DNA of 64,000 nucleotides from Gloeotrichia echinulata CP02. GTDB lineage: Bacteria > Cyanobacteriota > Cyanobacteriia > Cyanobacteriales > Nostocaceae. The notes under the pieces are model-generated. The model had not been told where the DNA came from and made no database searches. It saw nothing but the letters and a program-made list of their open reading frames with translations. The position numbers were made by a program, and so were the translations under genes. The stretch's first letter is position 1. The number at the start of each line of letters is the position of its first letter. The DNA lies in assembly GCA_038087035.1 (NCBI GenBank), contig CP051187.1, positions 2,795,001 to 2,859,000 on the forward strand. Direction: 5' to 3'. Of this stretch, positions 1 to 8,824 are shown one piece after another.

Positions 1-1517
1 CTATCTTCGCAGTTTTTCATGGCGTAGAAGGTAGAAACCCCTTCTTCAAAGGAGATTAAAACGCCTTTGTTCCGGGCTTCAATATCGCCAGAAAGTTGAC
101 GATAATCTAAAAAGCTGTGGTTCATGATTCCTTCACCACGGGTCATCCGCATGAATTCACCCCGGAAACCAATCAAACCACGGGCGGGAATGACGAACTC
201 TAGCTGGGTGCGATCGCCACTACCTGGTTGCATATCTTGCATTTCGCCTTTGCGTTGTCCTAGGCGTTCAATACAGCTACCGACGGAATCAGCAGGAACG
301 TCTAACACCAGAAGTTCATAAGGTTCACAAGGTTGACCGTTCATTTCTCGGTAAATTACTTGTGGTTGGGATACTTGAAACTCGAAACCTTCCCGGCGCA
401 TGGTTTCGATTAAGATACCCAGGTGTAGTTCTCCACGACCACAAACTTGGAATTTATCGGGAGAATCGGTTTCTTCTACCCGCAAGGCGACGTTGGTTTC
501 TAGTTCGCGAAATAGGCGATCGCGTACTTGTCTGGATGTCACCAATTTACCTTCTTGACCTGCAAAGGGTGAATCATTTACCCAGAAGGTCATTTGTAAG
601 GTTGGCTCATCTACTTTAATTAGTGGTAAGGCTTGGGGTTCGTTGGGGTCTGTAATTGTTTCGCCAATATAAGCATCAGCGAAACCAGCCACGGCGACTA
701 TATAGCCGGCGGTGGCTTCTTCCATTTCTACGCGCTTTAGCCCTTCAAAGCCCATCAACTTGGTAATTTTACCCTTGACAATGCTGCCATTTTCTGTAAC
801 TAAAGCTGCTTGCTGTCCGGCGCGGATGGTACCGTTGTGAATTCTGCCAATGACAATTCGTCCCAGGTATTCAGAATAATCTAGGGTTGTGACTTGTAAT
901 TGCAGGGGCTTGTTGATGTCGCCTACTGGTGGTGGAACGTGTTGCAAAATCGCATTAAACAGAGGTTGCATGTCTACCGCTTCTGCTTCCATGCTTTCTT
1001 TGGCATAACCGCCCATCCCGGAGGCGAACAGATAGGTAAAATCACACTGGTCTTCATCTGCTCCTAATTCCAAGAACAGATCTAAAACTTTATCAACAGC
1101 AACGTGGGGGTCAGCTTTGGCGCGGTCGATTTTGTTGATGACCACGATGGGACGCAGCCCTTTTTCCAAAGCTTTTTTTAGTACAAAGCGTGTTTGGGGC
1201 ATGGGGCCTTCATTAGCATCGACAATCAGAAGACATCCGTCAACCATGCCGAGTACCCGTTCTACTTCACCACCAAAATCCGCGTGTCCTGGTGTGTCAA
1301 CAATATTGATCAGTGTTTCTTTGTAGCGAACGGCTGTATTTTTCGAGAGAATTGTAATTCCCCGTTCTCGTTCCAAGGCGTTGGAGTCCATGACGCAATC
1401 CGGAACGTCTTCCCCTTCTCGGAAAATGCCGGATTGTTTGAGGAGTGCATCAACCAGAGTGGTTTTGCCGTGGTCAACGTGGGCAATAATGGCGACGTTA
1501 CGAATTGGGAGCGTCAT
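1..1517 (-). CDS. typA: Translational GTPase TypA/BipA (C-terminus cut by window edge)
   Basis: Ribosome-associated GTPase of the EF-G/LepA superfamily, needed for ribosome assembly and growth under stress such as cold. The reverse-strand reading starts at an ATG whose complement lies at 1515-1517 and runs open to base 1, giving about 505 codons of a family usually near 600; the last part of the C-terminal domain is outside. Visible motifs: P-loop AHVDHGKTT near residue 12, switch I RERGIT, G3 DTPGHADFGGEV, G4 NKIDR, then the EF-Tu-like beta-barrel and the EF-G III/V-like part (GRGELHLGILIE, and the TypA-typical PARGLIGFRGEF near the visible end). It is divergent from the next gene, with a 0.66-kb spacer. 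No frame damage seen. Antisense open frames inside it are shadows. Confidence 0.96.
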   Translation of the reverse strand, partial: MTLPIRNVAIIAHVDHGKTTLVDALLKQSGIFREGEDVPDCVMDSNALERERGITILSKNTAVRYKETLINIVDTPGHADFGGEVERVLGMVDGCLLIVDANEGPMPQTRFVLKKALEKGLRPIVVINKIDRAKADPHVAVDKVLDLFLELGADEDQCDFTYLFASGMGGYAKESMEAEAVDMQPLFNAILQHVPPPVGDINKPLQLQVTTLDYSEYLGRIVIGRIHNGTIRAGQQAALVTENGSIVKGKITKLMGFEGLKRVEMEEATAGYIVAVAGFADAYIGETITDPNEPQALPLIKVDEPTLQMTFWVNDSPFAGQEGKLVTSRQVRDRLFRELETNVALRVEETDSPDKFQVCGRGELHLGILIETMRREGFEFQVSQPQVIYREMNGQPCEPYELLVLDVPADSVGSCIERLGQRKGEMQDMQPGSGDRTQLEFVIPARGLIGFRGEFMRMTRGEGIMNHSFLDYRQLSGDIEARNKGVLISFEEGVSTFYAMKNCED

Positions 1518-2178
1518 AGAAACTTTTTGCGAACTCTAGAGGGATATGTAGATTTACAAGTGACACTCCTACACCAATTGCAAGCAATGTGGTGTAGGCT
1601 TCCGAGTCCTGTTAAGGATATCAGGAACTTCTTTCGTGGTACTCCATTTTTCCCACCACAGCATTTTATAGTGAGGTACGTGCCCTGCCCCACTCTTGGT
1701 CTTAAAAAAATTCCAAGTTCAAACTAGTTTCCTTGAAAATTTTACTTACAGGAGGCAGCAAAGCATACACGGTTGCATTTCCCTATAAAACCCCATATTT
1801 TCAGTTTTCTTGGCGCAGCCTCTCCCTTTGCGAGAAGGTACTATGTTAGACCAGCATTTTAGGCTTTGTCGTCACTGAATATATTCTAGCAAGAAGTGAT
1901 TACCTATCTCAAGATATTGATAAAAACTCAACTGCCCTCTAATCTGTTTTACCTGGGGTAAAAAACAATTAGAGGGCGTCTCGTTTTTATCCCGTCATTC
2001 ATCCCACACCAACTTCGGGTATGGTGTGGGGCTTCTGCCGGGTTAAGCTAAATGCTAGGATGCTAGGCATTTCTAACAGAATTGGGGGTGAACAGCAAAT
2101 TCTGTAAAGAACCTTTAACAATTCTAGCTTAATCTACACAATTCCAGACCATTTTTTACCTGCTTCCCCAGAAGAAAA
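1518..2178. other. Spacer with two strong palindromes, no gene
   Basis: No credible coding frame. It should carry the typA promoter on the reverse strand. It holds the extended inverted repeat at 1918-1991 and a hairpin at 2003-2030 (CCCACACC pairing with GGTGTGGG), both lying between typA and the 3' end of the following reverse-strand gene. Confidence 0.6.
1918..1991. repeat. Long interrupted palindrome
   Basis: Arms GATAAAAAC...GCCCTCTAAT (1918-1943) pair with ATTAGAGGGC...GTTTTTATC (1968-1991). The inner 10-bp stem is perfect and the outer 9 bp pair after a short mismatched spacer. Runs of T follow the stem on both strands, so it could act as a two-way transcription terminator, or be a small dispersed palindromic element. 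Confidence 0.6.
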
Positions 2179-2640
2179 TTAGGCTGGCTGGAATTTCGAT
2201 TTCGCTGTGAGATATTCATGCCGTAATAACTCTAGGTTTTTGGTGGATATCGCAAATTTAATTACCCGTACCAATTGCCCCCAAGTGTAGAGTTGGCAGA
2301 TATTAGCCGATTCCGAAAATTTTTGTTGGTAAAATTTGTGCCAAAAATCCGGCGCTAGCTTGGTTTGGCTTTTATGCCACCGCTTGCGCCAGCGCACAAA
2401 ATCTTGTGCTGTGGGTGGTTCGACTTCTATGATTGGCGGTAAATCGGCATAACTGACGAACCTGACCAAGTTTTTGGCAATTACCAGAATGACGTTAGGC
2501 CACAGCCGAATTTCTTTGATTTGCTCGACTTTAATCTTCAGGAGTAACGCTACTGCTTCAGGCGTCACAAATCTTGCCAAAGGATGAGCTGGTTTTGATT
2601 GAGAATCTTGTGGCGATTGTGGCTGTGGTGTTGGTATCAT
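2179..2640 (-). CDS. Hypothetical protein, 153 aa
   Basis: Unrecognised soluble protein with no signal peptide or membrane segment. The N-terminus is low complexity (PQPQSPQDSQSKP); the rest is rich in Trp, Lys and aromatics, with a possible helical segment PEAVALLLKIKVEQIKEI early on. I chose the ATG at 2640. A longer GTG start at 2688 would add residues encoded by a short tandem repeat (GTAGATGCGG-type, 2641-2680), which is more likely spacer. Monocistronic, convergent with nothing, and divergent from the HTH gene to its right. The composition looks like genuine coding sequence, but no function is suggested. Confidence 0.6.
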   Translation of the reverse strand: MIPTPQPQSPQDSQSKPAHPLARFVTPEAVALLLKIKVEQIKEIRLWPNVILVIAKNLVRFVSYADLPPIIEVEPPTAQDFVRWRKRWHKSQTKLAPDFWHKFYQQKFSESANICQLYTWGQLVRVIKFAISTKNLELLRHEYLTAKSKFQPA

Positions 2641-2805
2641 AGTAGATGCGGAATTTCGTAGATGCGGGATTTCGTAGATTTGTCTCACAGATTCAGATTT
2701 TGTGAGACTATATGTTTACTTGGCAATCGCTTCAGTTTGCGAGACCAAAGCGATTGCTTTTAATCATAAAAATATTTTAGCTGAAATACCGGCGGATTGT
2801 CAAGC

Positions 2806-3018
2806 ATGGGATTAGTTAGATTACGGATTCGAGAGTTTGCTGCCAAAGAGGGGTGGACTCTGAAGGAAGTCTCTGAACGCTCAGGAGTCCCGTACGGTAC
2901 CATTAAAACCTATGCTGTGTCTCCAGGAATGGTAATGGCTGACCTAACTGCATTACGGAAGCTGGCGCGGACTTTTGATATTATGATTGAAGACCTATTT
3001 GATGTAATCGAAGAATAG
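2806..3018 (+). CDS. Small XRE-family helix-turn-helix protein, 70 aa
   Basis: Short Cro/C1-type DNA-binding protein. The helix-turn-helix is visible as GWTLKEVSERSGVPYGTIKTY followed by a LRKLARTFDIMIEDLFD helix, the arrangement of minimal Xre regulators (YozG/HTH_26-like) that consist of the DNA-binding domain only. The ATG at 2806 is chosen over an in-frame TTG three codons upstream. It stands alone: no toxin, phage or restriction partner is next to it. Probably a transcription regulator; its target is unknown. Confidence 0.8.
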   Translation: MGLVRLRIREFAAKEGWTLKEVSERSGVPYGTIKTYAVSPGMVMADLTALRKLARTFDIMIEDLFDVIEE

Positions 3019-3495
3019 GCGGATGATCTGAGGTTTTTAACGCAGAGGGACGACGCAGAGGCTGAGAAATTTCAACCTCTACGAATTAATGAAATCCTGT
3101 ATTAAGACATTTATTTATACTGTTGATATAGACTTGCTTAGGCGCAGTTGCTCGTAATATGCCACAATTGATACAAATTTTGTGCAGTAGCGAACAATGG
3201 CTTGGGTATCAGGTTTTTGCATCGGGATATCAAGCCGCAAAATATTATGTTACTTGCTGGTAAATCAGCATCTGTCTGAAGTGATTTTGGCATAGCGTGG
3301 GAATCTTTCCAAAATCTCACTCAAAGACATGCACAGATTGTAACTGATTGTTTGCGTAAATGCTAGTAAAGCAGTAAAATTGCAGAACCTTTATTAATGA
3401 ATGGGCAACTCTAGAAGTAGACTCAACAGATAATAAAGTTGTTTTTATTGCTTGTGACTATTTTTGCATAATTCTGATAGAATATCCATCTTAGT
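3019..3495. other. Spacer upstream of lepB, possible decayed coding remnant
   Basis: AT-rich spacer. On the reverse strand, around 3130-3333, short pieces in different frames read like protein (starting MSLSEILERFPRYAK, then stopping; further on KPDTQAIVRYCTKFVS), which may be the remains of a frameshifted small gene. No family is recognised. The last 100 bases should contain the lepB promoter. Confidence 0.35.
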
Positions 3496-4569
3496 ATGTC
3501 CAACAGAGAACCGTGGCTAGCCGTAAATTTATCATGGATATTTCCTGGGCTAGGGCAAATATATTCAGGAAAAAAAACTAAGGGATATTTTTTAATATTT
3601 ATTTGTATTGCACTACAGATACTTGGATTTTGGCTAATAATAAATCCTACAGGAGATATTAGAATTGGCGCTTGTCTAATAGTAATTTCTATCTTTATCT
3701 GGTTTTGGAATCTTTTTGACGCTTATAGTGTTGCGCGAAGTCAAAATACTGATGAATTTGAGTTCTTACGCCAGATGAGTAAAGATCCTTGGCTAGCTAT
3801 GTTGCTGACACGGTTTCTAGGAATAGGTTACTTCTACATTGGCAAGTTTTTCTTGGGCGTATTTGCCATATTCGTGATAATTGGTTCTGCCAGATTTTCA
3901 CCATTACTATTACCAATTGTTTCTGGGATTTTTTCCTATATTGCATATATCTTTTCACCAGGGCATCGTCACTGGTCGAAAAATATGGCATTGCTGATTG
4001 CCATATTAATAATAATATCAGGTTTATTATCGTCTGGGTTTGTATTTTCGTTAAGAGCATACGTAATTGAATCTAGATGGATACCTTCGGGAGCAATGGA
4101 ACCGACTCTACAAGGTTCTCCAAACCAAGAAAATGCAGATAAGATATTAGTTAATAAGTTCAGTTATCGGTTTGAAAATCCTAAACGCGGTGATATTATA
4201 GTATTTCTCCCTAATGAAGAACTACAAAAAGAACAATATAAAGATGCTTTTATTAAGCGAATAGTTGGATTACCTGGCGAAAAAGTACAATTAAAGAAAG
4301 GGTTGGTTTATATCGACAACCAACCCCTATCAGAGAAGAAATACCTCACCTCTAAGCAGCGAACTTTAATTGATATTTGCACAGCAGGAACTCAGCCGCC
4401 TTACTTATCAAAACCAGTCACGATACCAGCAGAATCATATTTAGTGCTAGGTGATAACCGGAACAGTAGCTACGATGGTCGTTGCTGGGGAGTGGTACCC
4501 CGAAATCTGATTATTGGTAAAGCCTACAAAAGATGGTTCCCTTTCAATCGTATAGCTTCTCTGGAATAG
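3496..4569 (+). CDS. lepB: Signal peptidase I with N-terminal TM2-like membrane domain
   Basis: Type I signal peptidase, cleaving signal peptides from exported proteins at the outer face of the membrane. The peptidase part covers about residues 185-357: Ser198 in IPSGAMEPTL is the nucleophile and Lys254 in FIKRIVGLPGE the general base, followed by the conserved box LVLGDNRNSSYDGRCWG. The first 185 residues are unusual: several hydrophobic segments, with two related motifs (VNLSWIFPGLGQIYSGK near residue 12 and LTRFLGIGYFYIGKFF near residue 104) that resemble TM2/DUF5683-type hairpins, absent from ordinary LepB of about 200 residues. The ATG at 3496 has no better alternative. It converges on the FAD hydroxylase gene with 23 bp between the stops. 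Confidence 0.92.
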   Translation: MSNREPWLAVNLSWIFPGLGQIYSGKKTKGYFLIFICIALQILGFWLIINPTGDIRIGACLIVISIFIWFWNLFDAYSVARSQNTDEFEFLRQMSKDPWLAMLLTRFLGIGYFYIGKFFLGVFAIFVIIGSARFSPLLLPIVSGIFSYIAYIFSPGHRHWSKNMALLIAILIIISGLLSSGFVFSLRAYVIESRWIPSGAMEPTLQGSPNQENADKILVNKFSYRFENPKRGDIIVFLPNEELQKEQYKDAFIKRIVGLPGEKVQLKKGLVYIDNQPLSEKKYLTSKQRTLIDICTAGTQPPYLSKPVTIPAESYLVLGDNRNSSYDGRCWGVVPRNLIIGKAYKRWFPFNRIASLE

Positions 4570-4592
4570 AACTGCGATAGCAAAGTCAACCG

Positions 4593-5852
4593 TCAACGTT
4601 TTGCTAATTCTGGAGTGCGTCCCTTTAAACCAATCATCAACTTGAGTGTAAATAATTTGAGTGCTGGTACTCGGCGCATAATCCATAGACCCAAGCGACG
4701 AACAATTAACAGGGGTAAGAAGTTGTTAGAAAATATCCGATCTAGCAAATCTGTGAAACCTAAAATTACTAGGTTCTCGCGTTGGCGCCAGCGTTCATAG
4801 TGTTTAAGTATCTGAATATTACCAATATCTTTACCTGCTTTGTTCGCTGTTTCTAGCACTTGTGCTAAAGCAGCTGCATCTCGAATTCCCAGATTTAAAC
4901 CTTGTCCGCCGACAGGATGACAATTGTGTGCTGCATCTCCAATTAATGCTAATCGGGGGAGAACATAGCGATCACTTTGCATCAATTGTACAGGAAATAT
5001 AAAGCGATCGCCTAATAATTCTAATTTACCCATCTGACTCCCATAACGCCGGGTGAGTTCTGCCAAAAATTGCTGATCATCTAACTCACATAAGGCTTTG
5101 GCTTCGGCGTGGGGTGCTGTCCACACAATTCGGCAACGGTTCTCTGGCAATGGTAAAATCGCAAAGGGTCCACTAGTCCAAAATCTTTCGTAGGCGGTGT
5201 CATTGTGGGGTTTTTCTGGTTTGACAAATGCTACAATACATGATTGCCAATATTTCCAGCCCAAGGTTTTAATTCCCGCTGCTTGGCGAATGGGCGATCG
5301 CGAGCCATCGGCGGCTACAATTAATTTGCTGCGGACTGTCCTGATATCTCCAGCTACTTTAATGTCTATGGCTGCTATATCCTGGTGGTACTGAGTATTT
5401 ACCACCTCAGCCGGACAGAGATAAGTTACATTAGAACAGCTTTGGACAAACTCTTGCAAAGGCGCCAACAAAGCTTGATGTTCCGCCACATAACCCAACT
5501 CTGGGGTATTTAAATCTGTGGTTTGAAATTCCACCACTTCGGGGTAATCGGCGTCAGAAAGGCGAACATGCTTATATTTGGCAATTTGCGGTAATATTTT
5601 ATCCCAAATACCAATACCCTGATAAATCAGCGCCGAAAGCATGTGAATTGCGTAGGCTTGTCCCTTGGCTACCGCTGCTGATGCTACTTTGGCCTCAATC
5701 AGCAATATACTCAAGCTAGAATCTTGTAAAGCAGCAGCCAGGGTTAAGCCCACAATTGAGCCGCCGACAATCACCAAATCATAGTCATATCCCCCCTTGT
5801 CTGTTGGTGCTGGGGGAGAGTCGAAGGTTTGCAAAAGCTGTGTTAGCGGCAT
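4593..5852 (-). CDS. FAD-dependent hydroxylase, UbiH/COQ6 family
   Basis: Flavoprotein monooxygenase of the UbiH/UbiF/VisC/COQ6 group, which hydroxylates aromatic rings of quinone precursors; in cyanobacteria the substrate is not certain (plastoquinone-type or other quinone). The N-terminal Rossmann motif is DLVIVGGSIVGLTLAAAL near residue 25, with an acidic residue ending the second strand (LLIEAK). The second FAD motif is GDAAHNCHPVGGQGLNLG near residue 320. At 419 aa it is full length. The C-terminus is basic and hydrophobic, which fits membrane association. Monocistronic; its leader reaches toward the rplI region. Confidence 0.88.
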   Translation of the reverse strand: MPLTQLLQTFDSPPAPTDKGGYDYDLVIVGGSIVGLTLAAALQDSSLSILLIEAKVASAAVAKGQAYAIHMLSALIYQGIGIWDKILPQIAKYKHVRLSDADYPEVVEFQTTDLNTPELGYVAEHQALLAPLQEFVQSCSNVTYLCPAEVVNTQYHQDIAAIDIKVAGDIRTVRSKLIVAADGSRSPIRQAAGIKTLGWKYWQSCIVAFVKPEKPHNDTAYERFWTSGPFAILPLPENRCRIVWTAPHAEAKALCELDDQQFLAELTRRYGSQMGKLELLGDRFIFPVQLMQSDRYVLPRLALIGDAAHNCHPVGGQGLNLGIRDAAALAQVLETANKAGKDIGNIQILKHYERWRQRENLVILGFTDLLDRIFSNNFLPLLIVRRLGLWIMRRVPALKLFTLKLMIGLKGRTPELAKR

Positions 5853-6251
5853 TGTTAAGATAAATTACAGCGTTTTAACTATTATTGTGACGCGATCGCC
5901 TGCTCTAGAGCAAGTTAATCGCGGCCAAAATTGCAAAACCCCACTGATCACACAGAAGCACAGCAGGGCTTGTACCCCAAAAATCTAAAATCCAAAACTT
6001 GTACTGAGCGAAGTCGAAGTATCCAAAATCTAAAATTCGGAGGGTCAGTACCAATAACTTCGGGCTATGTCTTGAGTTTCTCGCTGCTGACGCACCCTAC
6101 GATTGTATATTTTTTTATTTATCAGTCCCTAAGTAGGTAATTTTTTTTATTCTGAGTGTTTGTTTGTAGTTGCGCTTTAGCGCATTTTCTCTTAAGAGCG
6201 CTAAAGCGCAACTACAAACAAGCCATCAAAACTAATGATATGGAGTACTAA
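5853..6251. other. Repeat-rich spacer
   Basis: No gene. Contains heptamer-type AAAATCC/AAAATCT repeats (about 5985-6035) interrupted by ACTGAGCGAAGTCGAAGT, a GACGCACCCTAC motif near 6095 also found elsewhere in the window, and the perfect palindrome at 6160-6221. Confidence 0.6.
6160..6221. repeat. Perfect 24-bp inverted repeat, 14-nt loop
   Basis: Arms 6160-6183 (beginning TTGTTTGTAGTTGCGC) and 6198-6221 are exact reverse complements. The element lies 30 bp past the rplI stop on the reverse strand, so it can end rplI transcription, although no long U-run follows it. The stem core GCGCTTTAGCGC is itself palindromic, typical of small dispersed cyanobacterial palindromes. Confidence 0.75.
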
Positions 6252-6710
6252 TTAGCTGGCGACGACTTGAATATCGATTTGGGCTGTAACTTCTGAATGC
6301 AGCTTAATTTCGGCTTTGTAAGTACCAAGGTGGTTAATATCGGGAATGGTAATACCACGGCGATCCACTTCTTGATTTGTCGCTGCTTGAATTGCATCTG
6401 CAACGTCTTGGGCGGTGACAGTACCGAAAATGGCTTCGTTTTCACCGACTTGCTTGGCAATTGTCAAACTAGCAACTTTTTCCAGAGCTGCTTTTTGCTC
6501 TAAAGCTTGTTCTCTGAGGTCTAATTGGCGTTGACGCTCTTGCTCGCGACGGCGTTCTACTTGTTTGAGAATACCGGGAGTAGCATGGGTTGCCAATTTT
6601 TGGGGAATCAGGTAATTGCGAGCATAGCCGGGAGCTACTTCTACCAAGTCGCCCAATTTACCCAGCTTGGTAATATCCTGATTTAACACTAACTGCACAC
6701 GTTTCGCCAT
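6252..6710 (-). CDS. rplI: 50S ribosomal protein L9
   Basis: Large-subunit protein that binds 23S rRNA domain V near the L1 stalk. The N-terminal rRNA-binding domain shows the family signature GKLGDLVEVAPGYARNYLIP (residues about 17-36), followed by the long charged connecting helix (QVERRREQERQRQLDLREQ) and the C-terminal domain ending in QIDIQVVAS. At 152 aa it is the usual length. The ATG lies near 6710 with a purine-rich leader. It stands alone here rather than with rpsF/rpsR as in enterobacteria. A strong palindrome follows the stop. Confidence 0.97.
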   Translation of the reverse strand: MAKRVQLVLNQDITKLGKLGDLVEVAPGYARNYLIPQKLATHATPGILKQVERRREQERQRQLDLREQALEQKAALEKVASLTIAKQVGENEAIFGTVTAQDVADAIQAATNQEVDRRGITIPDINHLGTYKAEIKLHSEVTAQIDIQVVAS

Positions 6711-7481
6711 CGTTTTCGTTTTTCCTGTAAAATCTGATTATCTTCGGTTTGGGCAGTATAGCTACTTTATCCCAAGCATCGTTGCCTATACCCAAAGCTT
6801 ACAGATCCTAGCGAAAGGCAGGGGGCGATCGCAAGTATTAGCTGCCAGAATTATCAACGGGCGTTATTGCGGGTCTTTGAACCTACATTCCGCACCCTAG
6901 GGACTTCTATAGGACTTACGCACTGTACAAATTTGGTATGGTATGCTTTTACCAAAATACGTTGTTTCAGGCTTTGATTAATTATTACTTTGATGGTAAA
7001 CAGACCCGCGTTGTAAGGGTTTAGCAATGCTAAACCCCTACGACATCTCCGGTTTTTTGGCAGCCCATATTTTGTGTTTTTTGTCAATGCGTAAGTCCTA
7101 TTCTAAATAAAAAACTCCATCCCCTTGCTCCCCCTGAGCTTGCCGAAAGGCATCGGAAGGGGATAGATAAACCGCCGACTTCCTATGATATTCCTGACAG
7201 GTATATTTGACTTTTTCTATTTAGATAAACTCCAGATAATTAATCACCCATTTTTCTAATTTGGGTAAAATAAGGGCGGGGTAATCCTTCCGCGAATCGC
7301 TAAAACTTGCAAGCGAATATCGACATCATCGTATCGATAGTTACAGCTTCATAGAGAAATGGTAAAACTAACTTAAAATGGGGCAAAGATTAAAGATTTG
7401 ATCAAATATGGACTATTTGTAGAGCAAACACGAGATAACTAAAGATAGTTCCATTTTTGGTGACAATTCTCTAGTTCTGCT
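6711..7481. other. Spacer with a MITE-like element
   Basis: No convincing gene. It carries the rplI leader on the reverse strand and the radC promoter on the forward strand, and holds the element with AGGACTTACGCA ends (about 6908-7102) plus a fragment near 7110-7165 (CCCCTTGCTCCCCCTGAGC). Open frames inside the MITE are not coding. Confidence 0.6.
6908..7102. mobile_element. Candidate MITE with AGGACTTACGCA terminal inverted repeats
   Basis: The left end ATAGGACTTACGCACTGTAC and the right end, read in reverse complement, ATAGGACTTACGCATTGACA, are near-identical terminal inverted repeats about 195 bp apart. The interior has no coding capacity. The same AGGACTTACG(CA) end occurs alone at about 10437, 24731 and 48305 in this window, as expected of a multicopy family. 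The transposase that would move it is not in the window. Confidence 0.6.
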
Positions 7482-8210
7482 ATGACATATTCCGTCAGAA
7501 TTGCCGATATGCCTCTGACTGAGCGTCCGCGTGAGCGGTTAATGGCTCATGGTCCAAAAGTTTTAGCCACAGCTGAGTTAATTGCAATTCTGCTAGGCAC
7601 CGGTCAAGGGCCAGGAAAACTATCTGCGGTGGGTTTAGGGCAATATATTTTAAGCGAATTGGGCAAACACCACCGCGACCCCTTGGCAATTCTACGAGAA
7701 GCTAGCCCCGCCGAGTTAATGCAAATTCCTGGGATAGGTCCTGCAAAGGCAACTACCATCTTAGCAGCAATTGAATTGGGTAAACGCGCCTTTCAATCTC
7801 GTCCAGATGGTACAGCTATTGATAGTCCTGCAGCCGCTGCAGCCGCCCTCAGTCAAGATTTGATGTGGCAAACAAAAGAAAGATTTGCCGTGGTGCTGTT
7901 GGATGTAAAGAATCGCTTATTGGGCACCCAAGTAATTAGCATTGGCACCGCCACCGAAACCCTGGCTTCTCCCCGGGAAATTTTTCGCGAAGTCATTCGT
8001 CAAGGAGCTGCACAAGTCATAGTAGCACATAACCATCCTTCTGGTAACATCGAACCCAGTCCTGAAGATATACAATTGACGCGCCAATTGTTAGCAGGGG
8101 CAGATTTTTTAGGCGTTCCCCTGTTAGATCATCTGATTTTGGGTAATGGTAATCACCAGAGTTTGCGCGAAATTACCACCTTATGGGAAGAGCATCCCCA
8201 GGGGGATTGA
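7482..8210 (+). CDS. radC: RadC/JAB-domain protein
   Basis: Member of the RadC family, named for DNA repair although the biochemical role is unsettled. It has an N-terminal UPF0758-type helical part with a helix-hairpin-helix (IPGIGPAKATTILAAIELGKR, about residues 81-101) and a C-terminal JAB/MPN metal site, visible as HNHPSGNIEPSPEDI near residue 185 (H-x-H-x10-D ligand pattern). At 242 aa it is full length. Start ATG at 7482. The upstream neighbour is the MITE-bearing spacer; the small antitoxin-like gene follows about 110 bp after the stop. No mobile or recombinase genes adjoin it. Confidence 0.93.
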   Translation: MTYSVRIADMPLTERPRERLMAHGPKVLATAELIAILLGTGQGPGKLSAVGLGQYILSELGKHHRDPLAILREASPAELMQIPGIGPAKATTILAAIELGKRAFQSRPDGTAIDSPAAAAAALSQDLMWQTKERFAVVLLDVKNRLLGTQVISIGTATETLASPREIFREVIRQGAAQVIVAHNHPSGNIEPSPEDIQLTRQLLAGADFLGVPLLDHLILGNGNHQSLREITTLWEEHPQGD

Positions 8211-8319
8211 AGAGGATGGGGGACTTCCCTCACCAAGATGTTCGGTGATCAGTTGACAGTCAGCAGTGGAAAATTGAAAGTAAAGTTATGCTATGAGTAA
8301 CTATCAACTATTAACTATT

Positions 8320-8565
8320 ATGAAAGCAATTGAAATCACTGCCACAATTAATGAAAGTGGACAACTTACATTAGATCAATCCCTAGGAGTGATTAAACCT
8401 CAGCGCGTTCGCGTTATCGTCTTACTTGCGGAAGATGAAGAAACTGACCCAGATGAAACACCGACAGAAATAGTTATAGAAGGCATTCGGCAAGGTTTAC
8501 ATGAAGCTTTAACAGGCAAAACTATACCCCTATCAGAAATGTGGGAAAATGTGGGAATGAAATAA
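8320..8565 (+). CDS. Small antitoxin-like protein, 81 aa
   Basis: Acidic small protein of a type frequent in cyanobacteria, with N-terminal MKAIEITATINESGQLTLDQ followed by a strand-rich RVRVIVLL segment (an AbrB/PHD-like DNA-binding fold is possible) and a C-terminal helical tail (EGIRQGLHEALTGK) of the kind that binds a toxin. I chose the ATG at 8320, since the longer in-frame start at 8293 would translate a spacer repeat (CTATCAACTATTAACTATT). No toxin gene follows: the next bases are a short stretch lacking any long frame, then a mobile-element derivative. It may be an orphan antitoxin or a standalone regulator. Confidence 0.55.
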   Translation: MKAIEITATINESGQLTLDQSLGVIKPQRVRVIVLLAEDEETDPDETPTEIVIEGIRQGLHEALTGKTIPLSEMWENVGMK

Positions 8566-8670
8566 TTGAAGGGGCGATCGCACAATATGAACAAGAAATG
8601 CAAATAGCGGATAACTCAAATTAACACTTGACAACCACTAATAAAAAAATAGTCCTATTATTTGATTTTT

Positions 8671-8731
8671 GAAATATACGTAGGCTAGGCAATACCAAGT
8701 AAAACCTGCGTGTGGTTGGCTACGTATATTT
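8671..8731. repeat. Small inverted repeat, GAAATATACGTAG arms
   Basis: GAAATATACGTAG at 8671-8683 pairs with CTACGTATATTT near 8720-8731 across a 36-nt interior. The same GCTACGTATATTTC end recurs near 52500, so it is probably a dispersed element. Confidence 0.45.
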
Positions 8732-8824
8732 AGATTTTTTGAAAATTCAAATATGATTCCTATATGACAAATGCTGCCGTCCTCACCTGATAAAATAATA
8801 GACAGGATTAGTAGGAATCTTTCA

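Noticed and set aside
362..1727. Forward frames in the typA region
   Set aside because: They lie antisense to an intact, motif-complete typA gene.
3138..3320. Reverse frame of 60 codons upstream of lepB
   Set aside because: No family features; pieces of protein-like sequence switch frame, so at best a decayed remnant.
6854..7087. Reverse frame of 77 codons
   Set aside because: Falls within the MITE-like element and starts or ends in its inverted repeat; no protein signature.
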